DNA of 64,000 nucleotides from Aquipseudomonas alcaligenes NBRC 14159 (lineage in GTDB: Bacteria; Pseudomonadota; Gammaproteobacteria; Pseudomonadales; Pseudomonadaceae): contig NZ_BATI01000024.1 in the NCBI RefSeq assembly GCF_000467105.1, positions 1 to 64,000 on the forward strand, written 5' to 3'. Every line of letters begins with the position of its first letter. Position 1 is the first letter of the stretch. Positions 35,931 through 46,179 of the stretch are shown here, piece by piece. The position numbers and the translations under genes are program-made. The notes under the pieces are model-generated. The model saw only the letters and a list, made by a program, of their open reading frames with translations, was not told the origin of the DNA and did not search any database.

Positions 35931-36773
35931 ATGGCATTTAACGATAATGACAATCTTTCCAACATACTCAGCGACTGGAGACTCGACGATAGGGAGGTGA
36001 CATGGCTATGGCTAACCTTAAAGACGAATCCAAAATTCGAGCTCGCCGATTGCCAGCTGAACAGCGCAACCATGCGCGATGAAATTTATAAGGTGATGAG
36101 TCAGGAACCAGCGCTTCGATGGCATCTAAACGACGCGAAGGCGAGAACGCTTCTGCCAGAGGAAGCATTCAAATGGATCGACAAGGCAGGAAGACAGCCA
36201 AAGTGGCTGACAGCTCAAGCCCAAAAATTACTCGGTAAAGAAGTCGTAAGCAGCGTTTTCCAGATGCTCACTGACAAGGCAAAGCTGATTGCCCTTTTTG
36301 ATCTTTGGGATGAGAGCTTCGACGAAAAAAAGAGAACACTGAACCAACTGTCCAACAGCTGGAATAGGCAGCTGAAGACCGACAAGCTATTCAGCTGGTT
36401 CAAGGATGACGATGAACATGAAAAATGTGCTCTAGCCTGGAGCTGGATGGAAAAAAACAAGTCTTGGCTGACATGGCGAGCAGCGCCCTTTACGAAGCTC
36501 AATGAGATGCTGGAGTTCTTCGACCTCAGCGAAGCATCCGCCGAGGAAAAGGAGCTCTACATCGAGAAAATAAAGAGACGCTGGAACACCCAAAAAACGC
36601 GCGAGAAGGCCACCGAGAGGAAGCAGTACAACTTTGTACTCCCTATCAGCGTCAATGCAGTCTTGGACAAACTGGCTGAGGATCGCCAGCTATCACGAAC
36701 ACGGGTCCTGGAGCTGCTTATCTTGGGCGAGGAACAGCACGAACTGTACCTCCCCAAACCTCCCTCGACATGA
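35931..36773 (+). CDS. Putative DNA-binding protein with C-terminal ribbon-helix-helix domain
   Basis: I do not recognise this 280-residue protein as a named family. Most of it is helical and Trp-rich (SWNRQLKTDKLFSWFKDD, AWSWMEKNKSWLTWR). The C-terminus (about 218-270) reads KRRWNTQKTREKATERKQYN, then FVLPISVNAVLDKLAEDRQ and LSRTRVLELLI. This is a basic arm, a beta strand and two helices, like the ribbon-helix-helix region of MatP. I chose ATG 35931. The gene has lower GC than the chromosome. It lies at the extreme right of the element, reading towards the tRNA, where a partition, replication or integration role would fit. Confidence 0.7.
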   Translation: MAFNDNDNLSNILSDWRLDDREVTWLWLTLKTNPKFELADCQLNSATMRDEIYKVMSQEPALRWHLNDAKARTLLPEEAFKWIDKAGRQPKWLTAQAQKLLGKEVVSSVFQMLTDKAKLIALFDLWDESFDEKKRTLNQLSNSWNRQLKTDKLFSWFKDDDEHEKCALAWSWMEKNKSWLTWRAAPFTKLNEMLEFFDLSEASAEEKELYIEKIKRRWNTQKTREKATERKQYNFVLPISVNAVLDKLAEDRQLSRTRVLELLILGEEQHELYLPKPPST

Positions 36774-36798
36774 GCCATCTGAAGCCTCGAAAAGCCAG

Positions 36799-36826
36799 TG
36801 GCACAAAAAGTGGCACAAAATTCGGG
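36799..36826. repeat. Paired GTGGCACAAAA boxes inside the right end (candidate integrase arm sites)
   Basis: Two tandem GTGGCACAAAA copies followed by TTCGGG match the left-end pair at 3326-3353 almost exactly, in the same orientation, with one extra A between them. They lie about 70 bp inside the right att. Confidence 0.6.
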
Positions 36827-36852
36827 AGAGACAGAAAACCATCAGGCATAAA

Positions 36853-36884
36853 AAAATCCAGTCACCGTTAAGTGACTGGATTTT
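36853..36884. terminator. Bidirectional terminator at the right end of the element
   Basis: A stem AAAATCCAGTCAC/GTGACTGGATTTT with a 6-nt loop and A/T runs on both sides. It can end transcription of the RHH-protein gene and also of tRNA-Pro from the other side, replacing the tRNA terminator displaced to 3103-3132. Confidence 0.75.
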
Positions 36885-36893
36885 CTAGGGTTT

Positions 36894-36943
36894 TTTGGTC
36901 GGGACGGAGTGATTCGAACACTCGACCCCTTGCACCCCATGCA
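36894..36943. repeat. Right attachment site (att), within tRNA-Pro
   Basis: This is the 50-bp direct repeat of 3145-3194. It covers the tRNA 3' half, including the anticodon region and the encoded CCA, so the tRNA stays intact after integration. Confidence 0.93.
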
Positions 36944-36972
36944 AGTGCGCTACCGGGCTGCGCTACGCCCCG
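36896..36972 (-). tRNA. tRNA-Pro (anticodon GGG)
   Basis: A 77-nt tRNA folds with acceptor CGGGGCG/CGTCCCG, an anticodon stem CTTGC/GCAAG with loop ATGGGGT (anticodon GGG), T-loop TTCGAAT and encoded CCA. It decodes CCC. The gene follows merR and ihfA on the minus strand and is the integration target of the element. Confidence 0.95.
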
Positions 36973-37054
36973 ACGATGCTTCCGTGTTACCGGAAGCGAG
37001 GTGGACTTTACAATAAGCTGCTGAATTGTGGAAGTTTTTTTTACTGCAGGGCAC

Positions 37055-37411
37055 TTATTTACGGAGTACCAGCAGAACATCCTCAAGCTCGGCAATCATC
37101 TGCCGGATCAGCTGCCTGTACTGGGTGGTGTCGTCCTTGGCCTCGTCGCCGGAGAGACGCTGACGCGCCCCGCCGATGGTGAAGCCCTGGTCGTACAGGA
37201 GCGCCCGGATCTGGCGGATCATCAGCACGTCTTGGCGCTGATAATAGCGACGGTTACCCCGCCGCTTCACCGGATTGAGCTGGGGAAACTCCTGCTCCCA
37301 GTAACGCAAAACATGAGGTTTGACGGCACAGAGGTCGCTGACTTCGCCAATGGTGAAGTAGCGTTTGCCAGGGATAGGCGGCAGCTCGTCGTTATGACTT
37401 GGTTCCAGCAT
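37055..37411 (-). CDS. MerR-family transcriptional regulator
   Basis: The 118-residue protein starts with a MerR helix-turn-helix ([45 protein letters not shown]) and ends with a short coiled-coil. It lacks a clear effector-binding domain and metal-binding Cys residues. This gene conservatively follows ihfA in pseudomonads and overlaps it by 20 bp. Its target is unknown. Confidence 0.9.
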   Translation of the reverse strand: MLEPSHNDELPPIPGKRYFTIGEVSDLCAVKPHVLRYWEQEFPQLNPVKRRGNRRYYQRQDVLMIRQIRALLYDQGFTIGGARQRLSGDEAKDDTTQYRQLIRQMIAELEDVLLVLRK

Positions 37412-37694
37412 ATGCCTCTACTCTGGCCTTCAATTTCTGGCCCGGACGAAAGGTGACGACACGGCGAGCCGTGATCGGGATTTCTTCGCCTGTCTTGGGA
37501 TTGCGACCTGGGCGCTGACGTTTATCGCGCAGGTCAAAATTGCCGAAACCGGACAATTTGACCTGCTCGTTGTCTTCCAGCGCGTGGCGGATTTCCTCGA
37601 AAAACAGCTCCACCAACTCCTTGGCTTCCCGCTTATTCAGGCCAAGCTCTTCATACAGACGTTCCGCCATTTCAGCTTTCGTCAGAGCCCCCAT
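37392..37694 (-). CDS. ihfA: Integration host factor subunit alpha
   Basis: IHF-alpha pairs with IHF-beta to bend DNA at promoters, origins and attachment sites. The 100-residue protein has the family core ([48 protein letters not shown] with the minor-groove-inserting Pro, and [13 protein letters not shown]). It follows pheT by 3 bp, the standard gammaproteobacterial arrangement. Confidence 0.98.
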   Translation of the reverse strand: MGALTKAEMAERLYEELGLNKREAKELVELFFEEIRHALEDNEQVKLSGFGNFDLRDKRQRPGRNPKTGEEIPITARRVVTFRPGQKLKARVEAYAGTKS

Positions 37695-37697
37695 ACG

Positions 37698-40076
37698 CTA
37701 CTTCCTTAACGTGGCGTTGAACCTTTCTTCCAGCGAGGTGATGATGTTTTGCGTAGTTGTACTCACCTCATCGTCGTTAAGAGTGCGCGATGGATGTTGC
37801 CAGGTCAAGCCGACTGCCAGGCTTTTTCTATGCGGATCAATACCTTTACCGTGATAGACGTCAAATAGCTTGAGGTCAGTCAGCCATTCGCCTGCAGCCT
37901 CGCGAATGGTGGCGAGCACGGCTTCGGCCGGCTGTTCGCGATCCACCAGCAACGCCAGGTCACGGCGCACCTCGGGGAAGCGCGACAACTCGCTGAACGC
38001 CGGCATGCGCCCGGTGGCGACTTCGGCCAGTACCAGCTCGAAGAGGAACACCGGCTGATCCAGACCGAGGGTCTTGGCCAGCTCCGGGTGCAGTGCCCCC
38101 ACGAAGCCGACCAGGCGCCCTTCCCGCTCGATGCGCGCGGTCTGGCCCGGATGCAGAGCCGGGTGCTCGCCCGGTACGAAGCTGAATGCAGCGGCGGCGC
38201 CGGCATAGCCCAGCAGCGCCTCGACGTCGGCCTTGAGGTCGTAGAAGTCCACGCTCTCGCGGCCGTTGGCCCAGCCTTCCGGCAGGCGGCTACCGCTGAT
38301 CACACCCGCCAGCATGGCTTCCTGCTTCAGCCCTTCGAGCTGACCGACAAAACGCAGGCCGCTCTCGAACAGACGCACGCGCGATTGCTGGCGATTGAGG
38401 TTGTGCTCCAGCGCCCTGACCAGACCCGGCCACAGCGAGGAACGCATGGCGGCCATGTCGGCGGAGATCGGGTTGGCCAGTTGCAGCGGCGCCACGCCCG
38501 GATTGAACAGCTCGAACAGCTTGGGATCGATGAAGCTGTAGGTGATGGCTTCCTGATAGCCGCGCGCCACCAACAGGCGACGCAGGGCCGGCAGCTCGGC
38601 ACGGGCCTCGGCCTTGGCCTGCGGAGCCAGACGGGCCTGCGGGTAACGCACCGGCAGGCGGTTGTAGCCGTACAGGCGGCCCAGCTCTTCGATCAGGTCC
38701 ACTTCCAGGCTGATGTCGAAGCGGTGGCTCGGCACGCTGACCAGCCACTGGCTAGCGCCCTGAGCGGTCACACCCAGGCCCAGCGCGGTGAGCAGGCGCT
38801 CGACCTCGGCACCGTCCATGTCCATGCTCAGCATCTGGCTGATTCGTTCGGCACGCAAGGTGATCGGCGCAACGTTCGGCAGGTCGGCGGCGCTGGCCAC
38901 TTCGATGATCGGACCGGCTTCGCCGCCGACGATCTCCAGCAGCAGCGCGGTGGCGCGCTCCATGGCGTTGCGCGCCAGCTGCGAGTCCACACCACGCTCG
39001 AAGCGGTGCGAGGAGTCGGTGTGCAGGCCATAGGAGCGGGCCTTGCCGGCCACCGAGATGGTGTCGAAGAAGGCGCTTTCGAGGAACAGGTCGCGGGTCT
39101 TGCCGCTGACACCGCTGTGCTCGCCACCCATCACGCCGGCGATGGCCAGGGCGCGGTTGTGGTCGGCGATCACCAGGGTGTCGGCGCGCAGGCTGACTTC
39201 CTGGCCATCCAGCAGGACCAGCTTCTCGCCCTCTTCCGCCATGCGTACGCGGATGCCGCCGTTGATCTCGGCGAGGTCGAAAGCGTGCATCGGCTGACCG
39301 AGCTCGAGCATCACGTAGTTGGTGATGTCGACGGCGGCGTCGATGCTGCGGATATCGGAACGACGCAGGCGCTCGACCATCCACAGCGGAGTCGGCTTGG
39401 ACAGGTCGACGCTACGGATCACGCGACCCAGGTAGCGCGGGCAGGCCTTGGGCGCCAGCACTTCAACCGGGCGCACTTCGTCATGCGCGGCGGCGACCGG
39501 CGCGATGGACACCGCGGTGACCGGCGCGCCGTAGATGGCACCGACTTCGCGGGCCAGGCCGGCCAGCGACAGGCAGTCGCCTCGGTTGGGGGTCAGGCCG
39601 ATCTCGATGCTGGCATCGTCCAGGCCCAGGTAGGCACGGACGTCCTGGCCGAGCGGAGCGTCCGCCGCCAACTCCATCAGGCCGCTGTTGTCGTCGCTGA
39701 TCTGCAGCTCGGAGGCCGAGCAGAGCATGCCCTGGGACTCCACGCCGCGCAGCTTGGCCTGCTTGATCTTGAAGTCGCCCGGCAGCTCGGCGCCGATCAT
39801 GGCGAAGGGGATCTTGATGCCGGCACGGGCGTTGGGCGCTCCGCAGACCACCTGGAAGGTGGCGCTGCCATTGCTGACCTGACACACGCGCAGCTTGTCG
39901 GCATCCGGGTGCTGCTCGGCACTGAGGATCTCGCCCACTACCACGCCGCTGAACTGGCCGGCGACCGGGATCACGGCGTCCACTTCCAGGCCGACCATGG
40001 ACAGGCGGGCCACCAGTTCGTCGCGCGAGACCGCCGGGTTTACCCAGCTGCGCAGCCACTGTTCACTGAATTTCAT
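37698..40076 (-). CDS. pheT: Phenylalanyl-tRNA synthetase beta subunit
   Basis: With PheS it charges tRNA-Phe as an alpha2-beta2 enzyme. The 792-residue protein starts MKFSEQWLRSWVNPAVSRDE and carries, in order, an EMAP-like tRNA-binding domain (about 40-148), the B3/B4 editing domain (about 210-370), B5 (about 400-475), a class II-like core and a C-terminal FDX-ACB anticodon-binding domain (FSELSRFPEVRRDLALLVDR). It lies 43 bp after pheS. Confidence 0.98.
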   Translation of the reverse strand: MKFSEQWLRSWVNPAVSRDELVARLSMVGLEVDAVIPVAGQFSGVVVGEILSAEQHPDADKLRVCQVSNGSATFQVVCGAPNARAGIKIPFAMIGAELPGDFKIKQAKLRGVESQGMLCSASELQISDDNSGLMELAADAPLGQDVRAYLGLDDASIEIGLTPNRGDCLSLAGLAREVGAIYGAPVTAVSIAPVAAAHDEVRPVEVLAPKACPRYLGRVIRSVDLSKPTPLWMVERLRRSDIRSIDAAVDITNYVMLELGQPMHAFDLAEINGGIRVRMAEEGEKLVLLDGQEVSLRADTLVIADHNRALAIAGVMGGEHSGVSGKTRDLFLESAFFDTISVAGKARSYGLHTDSSHRFERGVDSQLARNAMERATALLLEIVGGEAGPIIEVASAADLPNVAPITLRAERISQMLSMDMDGAEVERLLTALGLGVTAQGASQWLVSVPSHRFDISLEVDLIEELGRLYGYNRLPVRYPQARLAPQAKAEARAELPALRRLLVARGYQEAITYSFIDPKLFELFNPGVAPLQLANPISADMAAMRSSLWPGLVRALEHNLNRQQSRVRLFESGLRFVGQLEGLKQEAMLAGVISGSRLPEGWANGRESVDFYDLKADVEALLGYAGAAAAFSFVPGEHPALHPGQTARIEREGRLVGFVGALHPELAKTLGLDQPVFLFELVLAEVATGRMPAFSELSRFPEVRRDLALLVDREQPAEAVLATIREAAGEWLTDLKLFDVYHGKGIDPHRKSLAVGLTWQHPSRTLNDDEVSTTTQNIITSLEERFNATLRK

Positions 40077-40119
40077 GCTGTCTGTTCTCCATTAAGCGAA
40101 TTCGATACGGGGCATGCGG

Positions 40120-41218
<1,099 letters not shown>

Positions 41219-41231
41219 ATTGTCGGGGGAC

Positions 41232-41588
41232 TTAAGCCAGAACGGCCTTAGCTTTCTCGACAATCGCAGCAAACGCCGCTTTTTCGTTCACTGCCAGATC
41301 GGCCAGAACCTTGCGGTCGATTTCGATCGACGCTTTTTTCAGGCCAGCGATCAGACGGCTGTAGGACAGACCGTTGATGCGAGCACCAGCGTTGATACGA
41401 GCGATCCACAGAGCGCGGAACTGACGCTTGCGCTGACGGCGGTCACGGTAGGCGTATTGGCCTGCCTTGATCACAGCCTGCTTGGCAACGCGGAACACGC
41501 GCGAACGCGCGCCGTAGTAGCCTTTGGCGAGTTTCAGGATTTTCTTGTGACGGGCACGAGCGATAACGCCACGCTTAACACGAGCCAT
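41232..41588 (-). CDS. rplT: 50S ribosomal protein L20
   Basis: This 118-residue basic protein binds 23S rRNA early in large-subunit assembly and, in other bacteria, represses its own operon. The sequence ([59 protein letters not shown]) is typical L20. It follows rpmI in the thrS-infC-rpmI-rplT cluster. Confidence 0.99.
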   Translation of the reverse strand: MARVKRGVIARARHKKILKLAKGYYGARSRVFRVAKQAVIKAGQYAYRDRRQRKRQFRALWIARINAGARINGLSYSRLIAGLKKASIEIDRKVLADLAVNEKAAFAAIVEKAKAVLA

Positions 41589-41619
41589 GAGTAATAACCT
41601 CTAAAATATCTTGACCGAA

Positions 41620-41814
41620 TTAACGAACGCGCAGCATGCGCTCGACTTTTGCCTTGTCCGACGGATGCATCAGCTCGCTACCGCGCAGTTGACGCTTACG
41701 CTTGGTGGACATTTTGGTCAGGATGTGGCTCTTGAAAGCGTGCTTGTGCTTGTAGCCAGCAGCGGTCTTTAGGAAACGCTTGGCTGCACCGCTCTTGGTT
41801 TTCATCTTTGGCAT
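41620..41814 (-). CDS. rpmI: 50S ribosomal protein L35
   Basis: This 64-residue basic ribosomal protein ([40 protein letters not shown]) is between infC and rplT, its conserved place. Length and sequence match the family. Confidence 0.99.
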   Translation of the reverse strand: MPKMKTKSGAAKRFLKTAAGYKHKHAFKSHILTKMSTKRKRQLRGSELMHPSDKAKVERMLRVR

Positions 41815-41874
41815 GTTTAGTACTCCGCATTCATTAACAACTGATAACCATCAGGCCTGCCAGTGCCCGGGAGG

Positions 41875-42423
41875 TTATTTACGCTTCTTGGGAGCGATGA
41901 CCATCATCAGCTGGCGTCCTTCCAGCTTGGGATGCTGTTCGACGGTGCCGATTTCGGCGAGGTCGGCTTCGACCCGCTTCAACAGCTCCATCCCCAGCTC
42001 CTGGTGGGCCATCTCACGACCACGGAATCGCAAGGATACCTTGGCCTTGTCCCCTTCATTAAGGAAACGTACCAGGTTGCGTAGCTTTACCTGGTAATCC
42101 CCTTCTTCCGTCCCTGGACGAAACTTGATTTCTTTGATCTGCTGCTGGTGCTGATTCTTCTTCGCAATCGCAGCCTGCTTCTTTTTCTCGAACAGGTGTT
42201 TGCCGTAGTCCATGATTCGGCAAACTGGCGGTACCGCGTCAGCCGAGATCTCTACCAGATCCAGCTTGGCTTCTTCAGCCACGCGCAATGCCTCATCAAT
42301 CGAAACAATACCGATCTGCTCGCCATCCGCACCAATCAGGCGGACCTCACGAGCAGTGATGTTCTCGTTGATCGGGGCCTTGGGGGCGGCCCGCTTATCC
42401 TGTCTCATTTCACGCTTAATAAT
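41875..42423 (-). CDS. infC: Translation initiation factor IF-3
   Basis: IF-3 binds the 30S subunit and checks the start codon. From the first ATG (42408) the product would have 177 residues. Family-typical sequence ([15 protein letters not shown]) begins further upstream at non-AUG codons ATC-ATT-ATT directly after GGAG, which overlaps the thrS stop. The real start is therefore most likely an ATT, here placed at 42423 (ATT at 42420 and ATC at 42426 are alternatives). A rare start codon is known to let IF-3 regulate itself. Core motifs include [18 protein letters not shown] and [15 protein letters not shown]. Confidence 0.93.
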   Translation of the reverse strand: MIKREMRQDKRAAPKAPINENITAREVRLIGADGEQIGIVSIDEALRVAEEAKLDLVEISADAVPPVCRIMDYGKHLFEKKKQAAIAKKNQHQQQIKEIKFRPGTEEGDYQVKLRNLVRFLNEGDKAKVSLRFRGREMAHQELGMELLKRVEADLAEIGTVEQHPKLEGRQLMMVIAPKKRK

Positions 42424-42425
42424 GA

Positions 42426-44348
42426 TTACTCCGAATCTTGGCGACCACGCCGGGAAACCGCTTGCTTGAGCTGATCGGCGAACTGTTCCAGAGGCATGGA
42501 GCCTAGGTCGACACCTTCGCGGGTACGCACAGCAACGGATCGTGTCTCAACTTCCCTGTCGCCAATAACCAGGAGATAGGGAACCTTGAGCAAAGTATGC
42601 TCTCGGATTTTAAAGCCGATTTTTTCGTTTCTCAAGTCCGACTTGGCACGGAATCCGCTTTGGTTGAGAGTTTTCTCGACTTCCAAGGCGAAATCGGCCT
42701 GCTTGTCGGTGATATTCATGATCACCGCCTGGGTCGGAGCCAGCCAGGCCGGGAACGCACCGGCGTAATGCTCGATGAGCATGCCGATGAAGCGCTCGAA
42801 GGAACCGAGAATGGCGCGGTGCAGCATCACCGGGCGCGTACGGCTGTTGTCTTCGGCGATGTAGTTGGCATCCAGGCGCTCTGGCAGGTTCGGATCGTAC
42901 TGCAGGGTACCGCACTGCCAGTTACGGCCGAGGCAGTCCTTCAGGGTGAACTCGATCTTCGGGCCGTAGAAGGCACCCTCGCCCGGCTGGTATTCCCAGG
43001 CCAGGCCAGACTCGTTCAGCGCATCCGCCAACGCGGTTTCAGCACGATCCCACAGCTCGTCAGAACCCACGCGCTTGGCCGGGCGGGTCGACAGCTTCAT
43101 GGAGATGTCGGTAAAGCCGAAGTCGGCGTAGACCTGCAAAGTCAGCTTGATGAAGTCGGAAGCCTCTTTCTTCACCTGCTCTTCGGTGCAGAAGATGTGC
43201 GCGTCATCCTGAGTGAAACCGCGCACGCGCATGATGCCGTGCAAGGCGCCGGACGCCTCGTTGCGGTGGCAGGAGCCGAATTCGGCCATGCGCAGCGGCA
43301 GATCACGGTAGGACTTCAGACCCTGATTGAAGATCTGCACGTGGCACGGGCAATTCATCGGTTTCACCGCGTAGTCGCGGTTTTCCGAACTGGTGGTGAA
43401 CATGTTCTCGGCGTAGTTCGACCAGTGGCCGGACTTCTCCCAGAGAATGCGATCGACCACCTGCGGCGTGCGCACCTCGACGTAGCCGTTCTCGCGCTGC
43501 ACCTGGCGCATGTACTGCTCCAGCACCTGGTAGACGGTCCAGCCAGCCGGATGCCAGAACACCATGCCCGGCGCCTCTTCCTGCAGGTGGAACAGGTCCA
43601 GCTGCTTGCCGATGCGGCGGTGGTCGCGCTTCTCGGCTTCCTCGATGCGCTGGATGTAGGCCGCCAGCTGCTTCTTGTCCGCCCAGGCGGTGCCGTAGAT
43701 ACGCTGCAGCTGCTCGTTCTTCGAGTCGCCGCGCCAGTAGGCACCGGAGATCTTGGTCAGCTTGAAGGACTTGAGGAAGCGGGTATTGGGCACGTGCGGG
43801 CCACGGCACATGTCCACGTACTCTTCATGGAAGTACAGGCCCATGGCCTTTTCGTCCGGCATGTCGTCGATCAGGCGCAGCTTGTATTCCTCGCCACGCG
43901 CGCGGAACAGCTCGATGACCTCGGCACGCGGCGTCATTTTCTTGATGACGTCGTAGTCCTTGTCGATCAGCTCGGCCATGCGCTTCTCGATCGCCGCCAT
44001 GTCTTCCGGCGTGAAAGGACGATCGATGGCAATGTCGTAATAGAAGCCTTCTTCGATCACCGGGCCGATGACCATCTTGGCGTTCGGATAGAGCTGCTTG
44101 ACCGCATGCCCCACCAGGTGTGCGCAGGAGTGGCGAATGATCTCCAGCCCTTCCTCGTCCTTCGGCGTAATGATCTGCAGGGTCGCATCGGCCTCGATCA
44201 GATCGCAGGCATCCACCTGCTTGCCGTTGACCTTGCCGGCCAGAGTGGCCTTGGCCAGACCGGCACCGATGGACTGAGCCACCTCAAGCACGGATACCGC
44301 ATGATCAAACGAACGCTGACTACCGTCGGGAAGAGTAATGGTGGGCAT
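42426..44348 (-). CDS. thrS: Threonyl-tRNA synthetase
   Basis: The 640-residue enzyme charges tRNA-Thr and edits mischarged Ser. It has an N-terminal TGS domain ([20 protein letters not shown]), an editing domain with [11 protein letters not shown], and the class II core ([35 protein letters not shown]). An HGTP anticodon-binding domain ends the protein. I chose ATG 44348 (MPTITLP) with GGAGAGGAGG upstream; the longer frame to 44381 adds non-conserved residues. Confidence 0.98.
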   Translation of the reverse strand: MPTITLPDGSQRSFDHAVSVLEVAQSIGAGLAKATLAGKVNGKQVDACDLIEADATLQIITPKDEEGLEIIRHSCAHLVGHAVKQLYPNAKMVIGPVIEEGFYYDIAIDRPFTPEDMAAIEKRMAELIDKDYDVIKKMTPRAEVIELFRARGEEYKLRLIDDMPDEKAMGLYFHEEYVDMCRGPHVPNTRFLKSFKLTKISGAYWRGDSKNEQLQRIYGTAWADKKQLAAYIQRIEEAEKRDHRRIGKQLDLFHLQEEAPGMVFWHPAGWTVYQVLEQYMRQVQRENGYVEVRTPQVVDRILWEKSGHWSNYAENMFTTSSENRDYAVKPMNCPCHVQIFNQGLKSYRDLPLRMAEFGSCHRNEASGALHGIMRVRGFTQDDAHIFCTEEQVKKEASDFIKLTLQVYADFGFTDISMKLSTRPAKRVGSDELWDRAETALADALNESGLAWEYQPGEGAFYGPKIEFTLKDCLGRNWQCGTLQYDPNLPERLDANYIAEDNSRTRPVMLHRAILGSFERFIGMLIEHYAGAFPAWLAPTQAVIMNITDKQADFALEVEKTLNQSGFRAKSDLRNEKIGFKIREHTLLKVPYLLVIGDREVETRSVAVRTREGVDLGSMPLEQFADQLKQAVSRRGRQDSE

Positions 44349-44540
44349 GGCGCCTCCTCTCCTAGTGGTGACCCCTACCAAAGGTCACATGGGTTGGGAT
44401 GAGCCAGGAAGCGATCCGGCGGTATACCTGCCTGACGATGGCAGGAGCCTTACGGGCCAACCAGAACCGAACCAGAGTCACTGGAGGTAAACAGAATCGC
44501 GGATGCTTCCAGAAAGCCTATTCTCTGGCAAGCAGCCAAT

Positions 44541-44570
44541 AAAAAAGGGGTCGTATCAACGACCCCTTTC
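44541..44570. terminator. Terminator of tRNA-Val
   Basis: A stem GGGGTCG/CGACCCC follows the 3' end of tRNA-Val on the minus strand and ends in a T-run (AAAAAA on the plus strand). Confidence 0.75.
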
Positions 44571-44575
44571 GGATT

Positions 44576-44652
44576 TGGTAGGCACAATTGGACTCGAACC
44601 AACGACCCCCACCATGTCAAGGTGGTGCTCTAACCAACTGAGCTATGTGCCT
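44576..44652 (-). tRNA. tRNA-Val (anticodon GAC)
   Basis: A 77-nt tRNA with acceptor AGGCACA/TGTGCCT, D-arm TAGCTCAGTTGGTTAGAGC, anticodon stem CCACC/GGTGG with loop TTGACAT (anticodon GAC), T-loop TTCGAGT and encoded CCA. It reads GUC and GUU. Confidence 0.96.
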
Positions 44653-44837
44653 GCAATGGAGGCGCATTTTAGGGAGATTCGCCGCGGTGTCAACACCTTT
44701 TTTCGCTAAGCCTCTGAAAAAGTGGATTTTTTGCCGCACAGCGGCACGTTGAAAATTTTGCACAGAGGCTAGCCGGCGCATTTTGACTCGGGTAGCATCC
44801 GCTCATTCCGTAAAAAATAAAGAACATAGGTTCAAAT

Positions 44838-46121
44838 ATGGCGCACACCTCCTACCCCCAGTCCTACTACGCCGCTTCGGCCAATCCGGTGCCGCAGCGC
44901 CCGGCCCTGCAGGGCGAGACCGAGACCGATGTCTGCATCATCGGCGCCGGCTACACCGGCCTGTCCACCGCTCTGTTCCTGCTGGAGAACGGCTTCAAGG
45001 TCAGCATCGTCGAGGCGGCCAAGGTCGGCTTCGGCGCCTCCGGCCGTAACGGCGGCCAGATCGTCAACAGCTACAGCCGCGACATCGACGTGATCGAACG
45101 CACCGTCGGCCCGAAGCAGGCTCAGCTGATGGGCCAGATGGCCTTCGAAGGCGGTCGCATCATTCGCGAGCGCATCGCCAAGTACGACATCAAGTGCGAC
45201 CTGAAGGACGGTGGCGTGTTTGCCGCCTTCACGCCCAAGCAGATGAAGCACCTGGAAGCGCAGAAGAAGCTGTGGGAGCGCTTCGGCCACACCCAGCTGG
45301 AGATCATGGACGCCCAGCGCATCCGTGAAGTGGTCAAGACCGAGAACTACATCGGCGGCATGCTCGACATGAGCGGCGGCCACATCCATCCGCTGAACTT
45401 GGCGCTCGGCGAAGCCGCAGCGGTGGAGAGCCTGGGTGGCGTCATCTACGAACAGAGCCCGGCCGTGCGCATCGAGCGCGGTGCCAACCCGGTGGTACAT
45501 ACCCCCGAAGGCCGCGTGAAGGCCAAGTTCATCGTGGTCGCCGGCAACGCCTACCTGGGCAATCTGGTGCCGGAACTGGCGGCCAAGACCATGCCATGCG
45601 GCAGCCAGGTGGTTGCCACCGAGCCGCTCAGCGAAGAAGTGGCCAAGAGCCTGCTGCCGCAGGACTACTGCGTGGAAGACTGCAACTACCTGCTCGACTA
45701 CTTCCGTCTGACCGGTGACCGTCGCCTGATCTACGGCGGCGGCGTGGTCTACGGCGCCAAGGACCCGGCTAACATCGAGGCAATGATCCGCCCGATGATG
45801 CTCAAGACCTTCCCGCAACTGAAAAACGTGAAGATCGACTACGCCTGGACCGGCAACTTCCTGCTGACCCTGTCGCGCCTGCCGCAGGTCGGCCGCATCG
45901 GCGACAATATCTACTACTCGCAAGGCTGCAGCGGCCATGGCGTGACCTACACCCACCTGGCCGGCAAGATCCTCGCCGAAGCCCTGCGTGGCCAGGCCGA
46001 GCGTTTCGACGCCTTCGGCAGCCTGCCGCACTACCCCTTCCCGGGTGGTCGTCTGTTCCGCGTGCCCTTCACCGCCATGGGCGCCTGGTACTACAGCCTG
46101 CGCGACAAGCTGGGCCTGTAA
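44838..46121 (+). CDS. FAD-dependent amine oxidase, gamma-glutamylputrescine oxidase-like
   Basis: This 427-residue DAO-superfamily flavoprotein resembles PuuB/PauB/OrdL enzymes that oxidise gamma-glutamylated polyamines. The Rossmann FAD motif is DVCIIGAGYTGLSTALFLLE (about 31-50), followed by FGASGRNGGQIVNSYS and, near the C-terminus, the FAD-binding YYSQGCSGHGVTYTHLAGK. Pseudomonads carry several such paralogues, so the exact substrate is unsure. It is monocistronic and ends at a bidirectional terminator. Confidence 0.88.
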   Translation: MAHTSYPQSYYAASANPVPQRPALQGETETDVCIIGAGYTGLSTALFLLENGFKVSIVEAAKVGFGASGRNGGQIVNSYSRDIDVIERTVGPKQAQLMGQMAFEGGRIIRERIAKYDIKCDLKDGGVFAAFTPKQMKHLEAQKKLWERFGHTQLEIMDAQRIREVVKTENYIGGMLDMSGGHIHPLNLALGEAAAVESLGGVIYEQSPAVRIERGANPVVHTPEGRVKAKFIVVAGNAYLGNLVPELAAKTMPCGSQVVATEPLSEEVAKSLLPQDYCVEDCNYLLDYFRLTGDRRLIYGGGVVYGAKDPANIEAMIRPMMLKTFPQLKNVKIDYAWTGNFLLTLSRLPQVGRIGDNIYYSQGCSGHGVTYTHLAGKILAEALRGQAERFDAFGSLPHYPFPGGRLFRVPFTAMGAWYYSLRDKLGL

Positions 46122-46137
46122 CACCGACCGCAAACAA

Positions 46138-46161
46138 AAACGGCGCCCAAGGGCGCCGTTT
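46138..46161. terminator. Bidirectional terminator between convergent genes
   Basis: AAACGGCGCCC-AA-GGGCGCCGTTT forms a perfect stem with T-rich ends, between the oxidase gene and the convergent DUF2388 gene. Confidence 0.85.
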
Positions 46162-46179
46162 CTCATTTCAGCGGGGTGC

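Noticed and set aside
42597-44402. 601-codon plus-strand frame opposite thrS
   Set aside because: Shadow of thrS with biased composition and no recognisable domain.
44349-44575. Possible thrS leader or T-box
   Set aside because: No T-box core, Thr-rich leader or clear antiterminator was seen.
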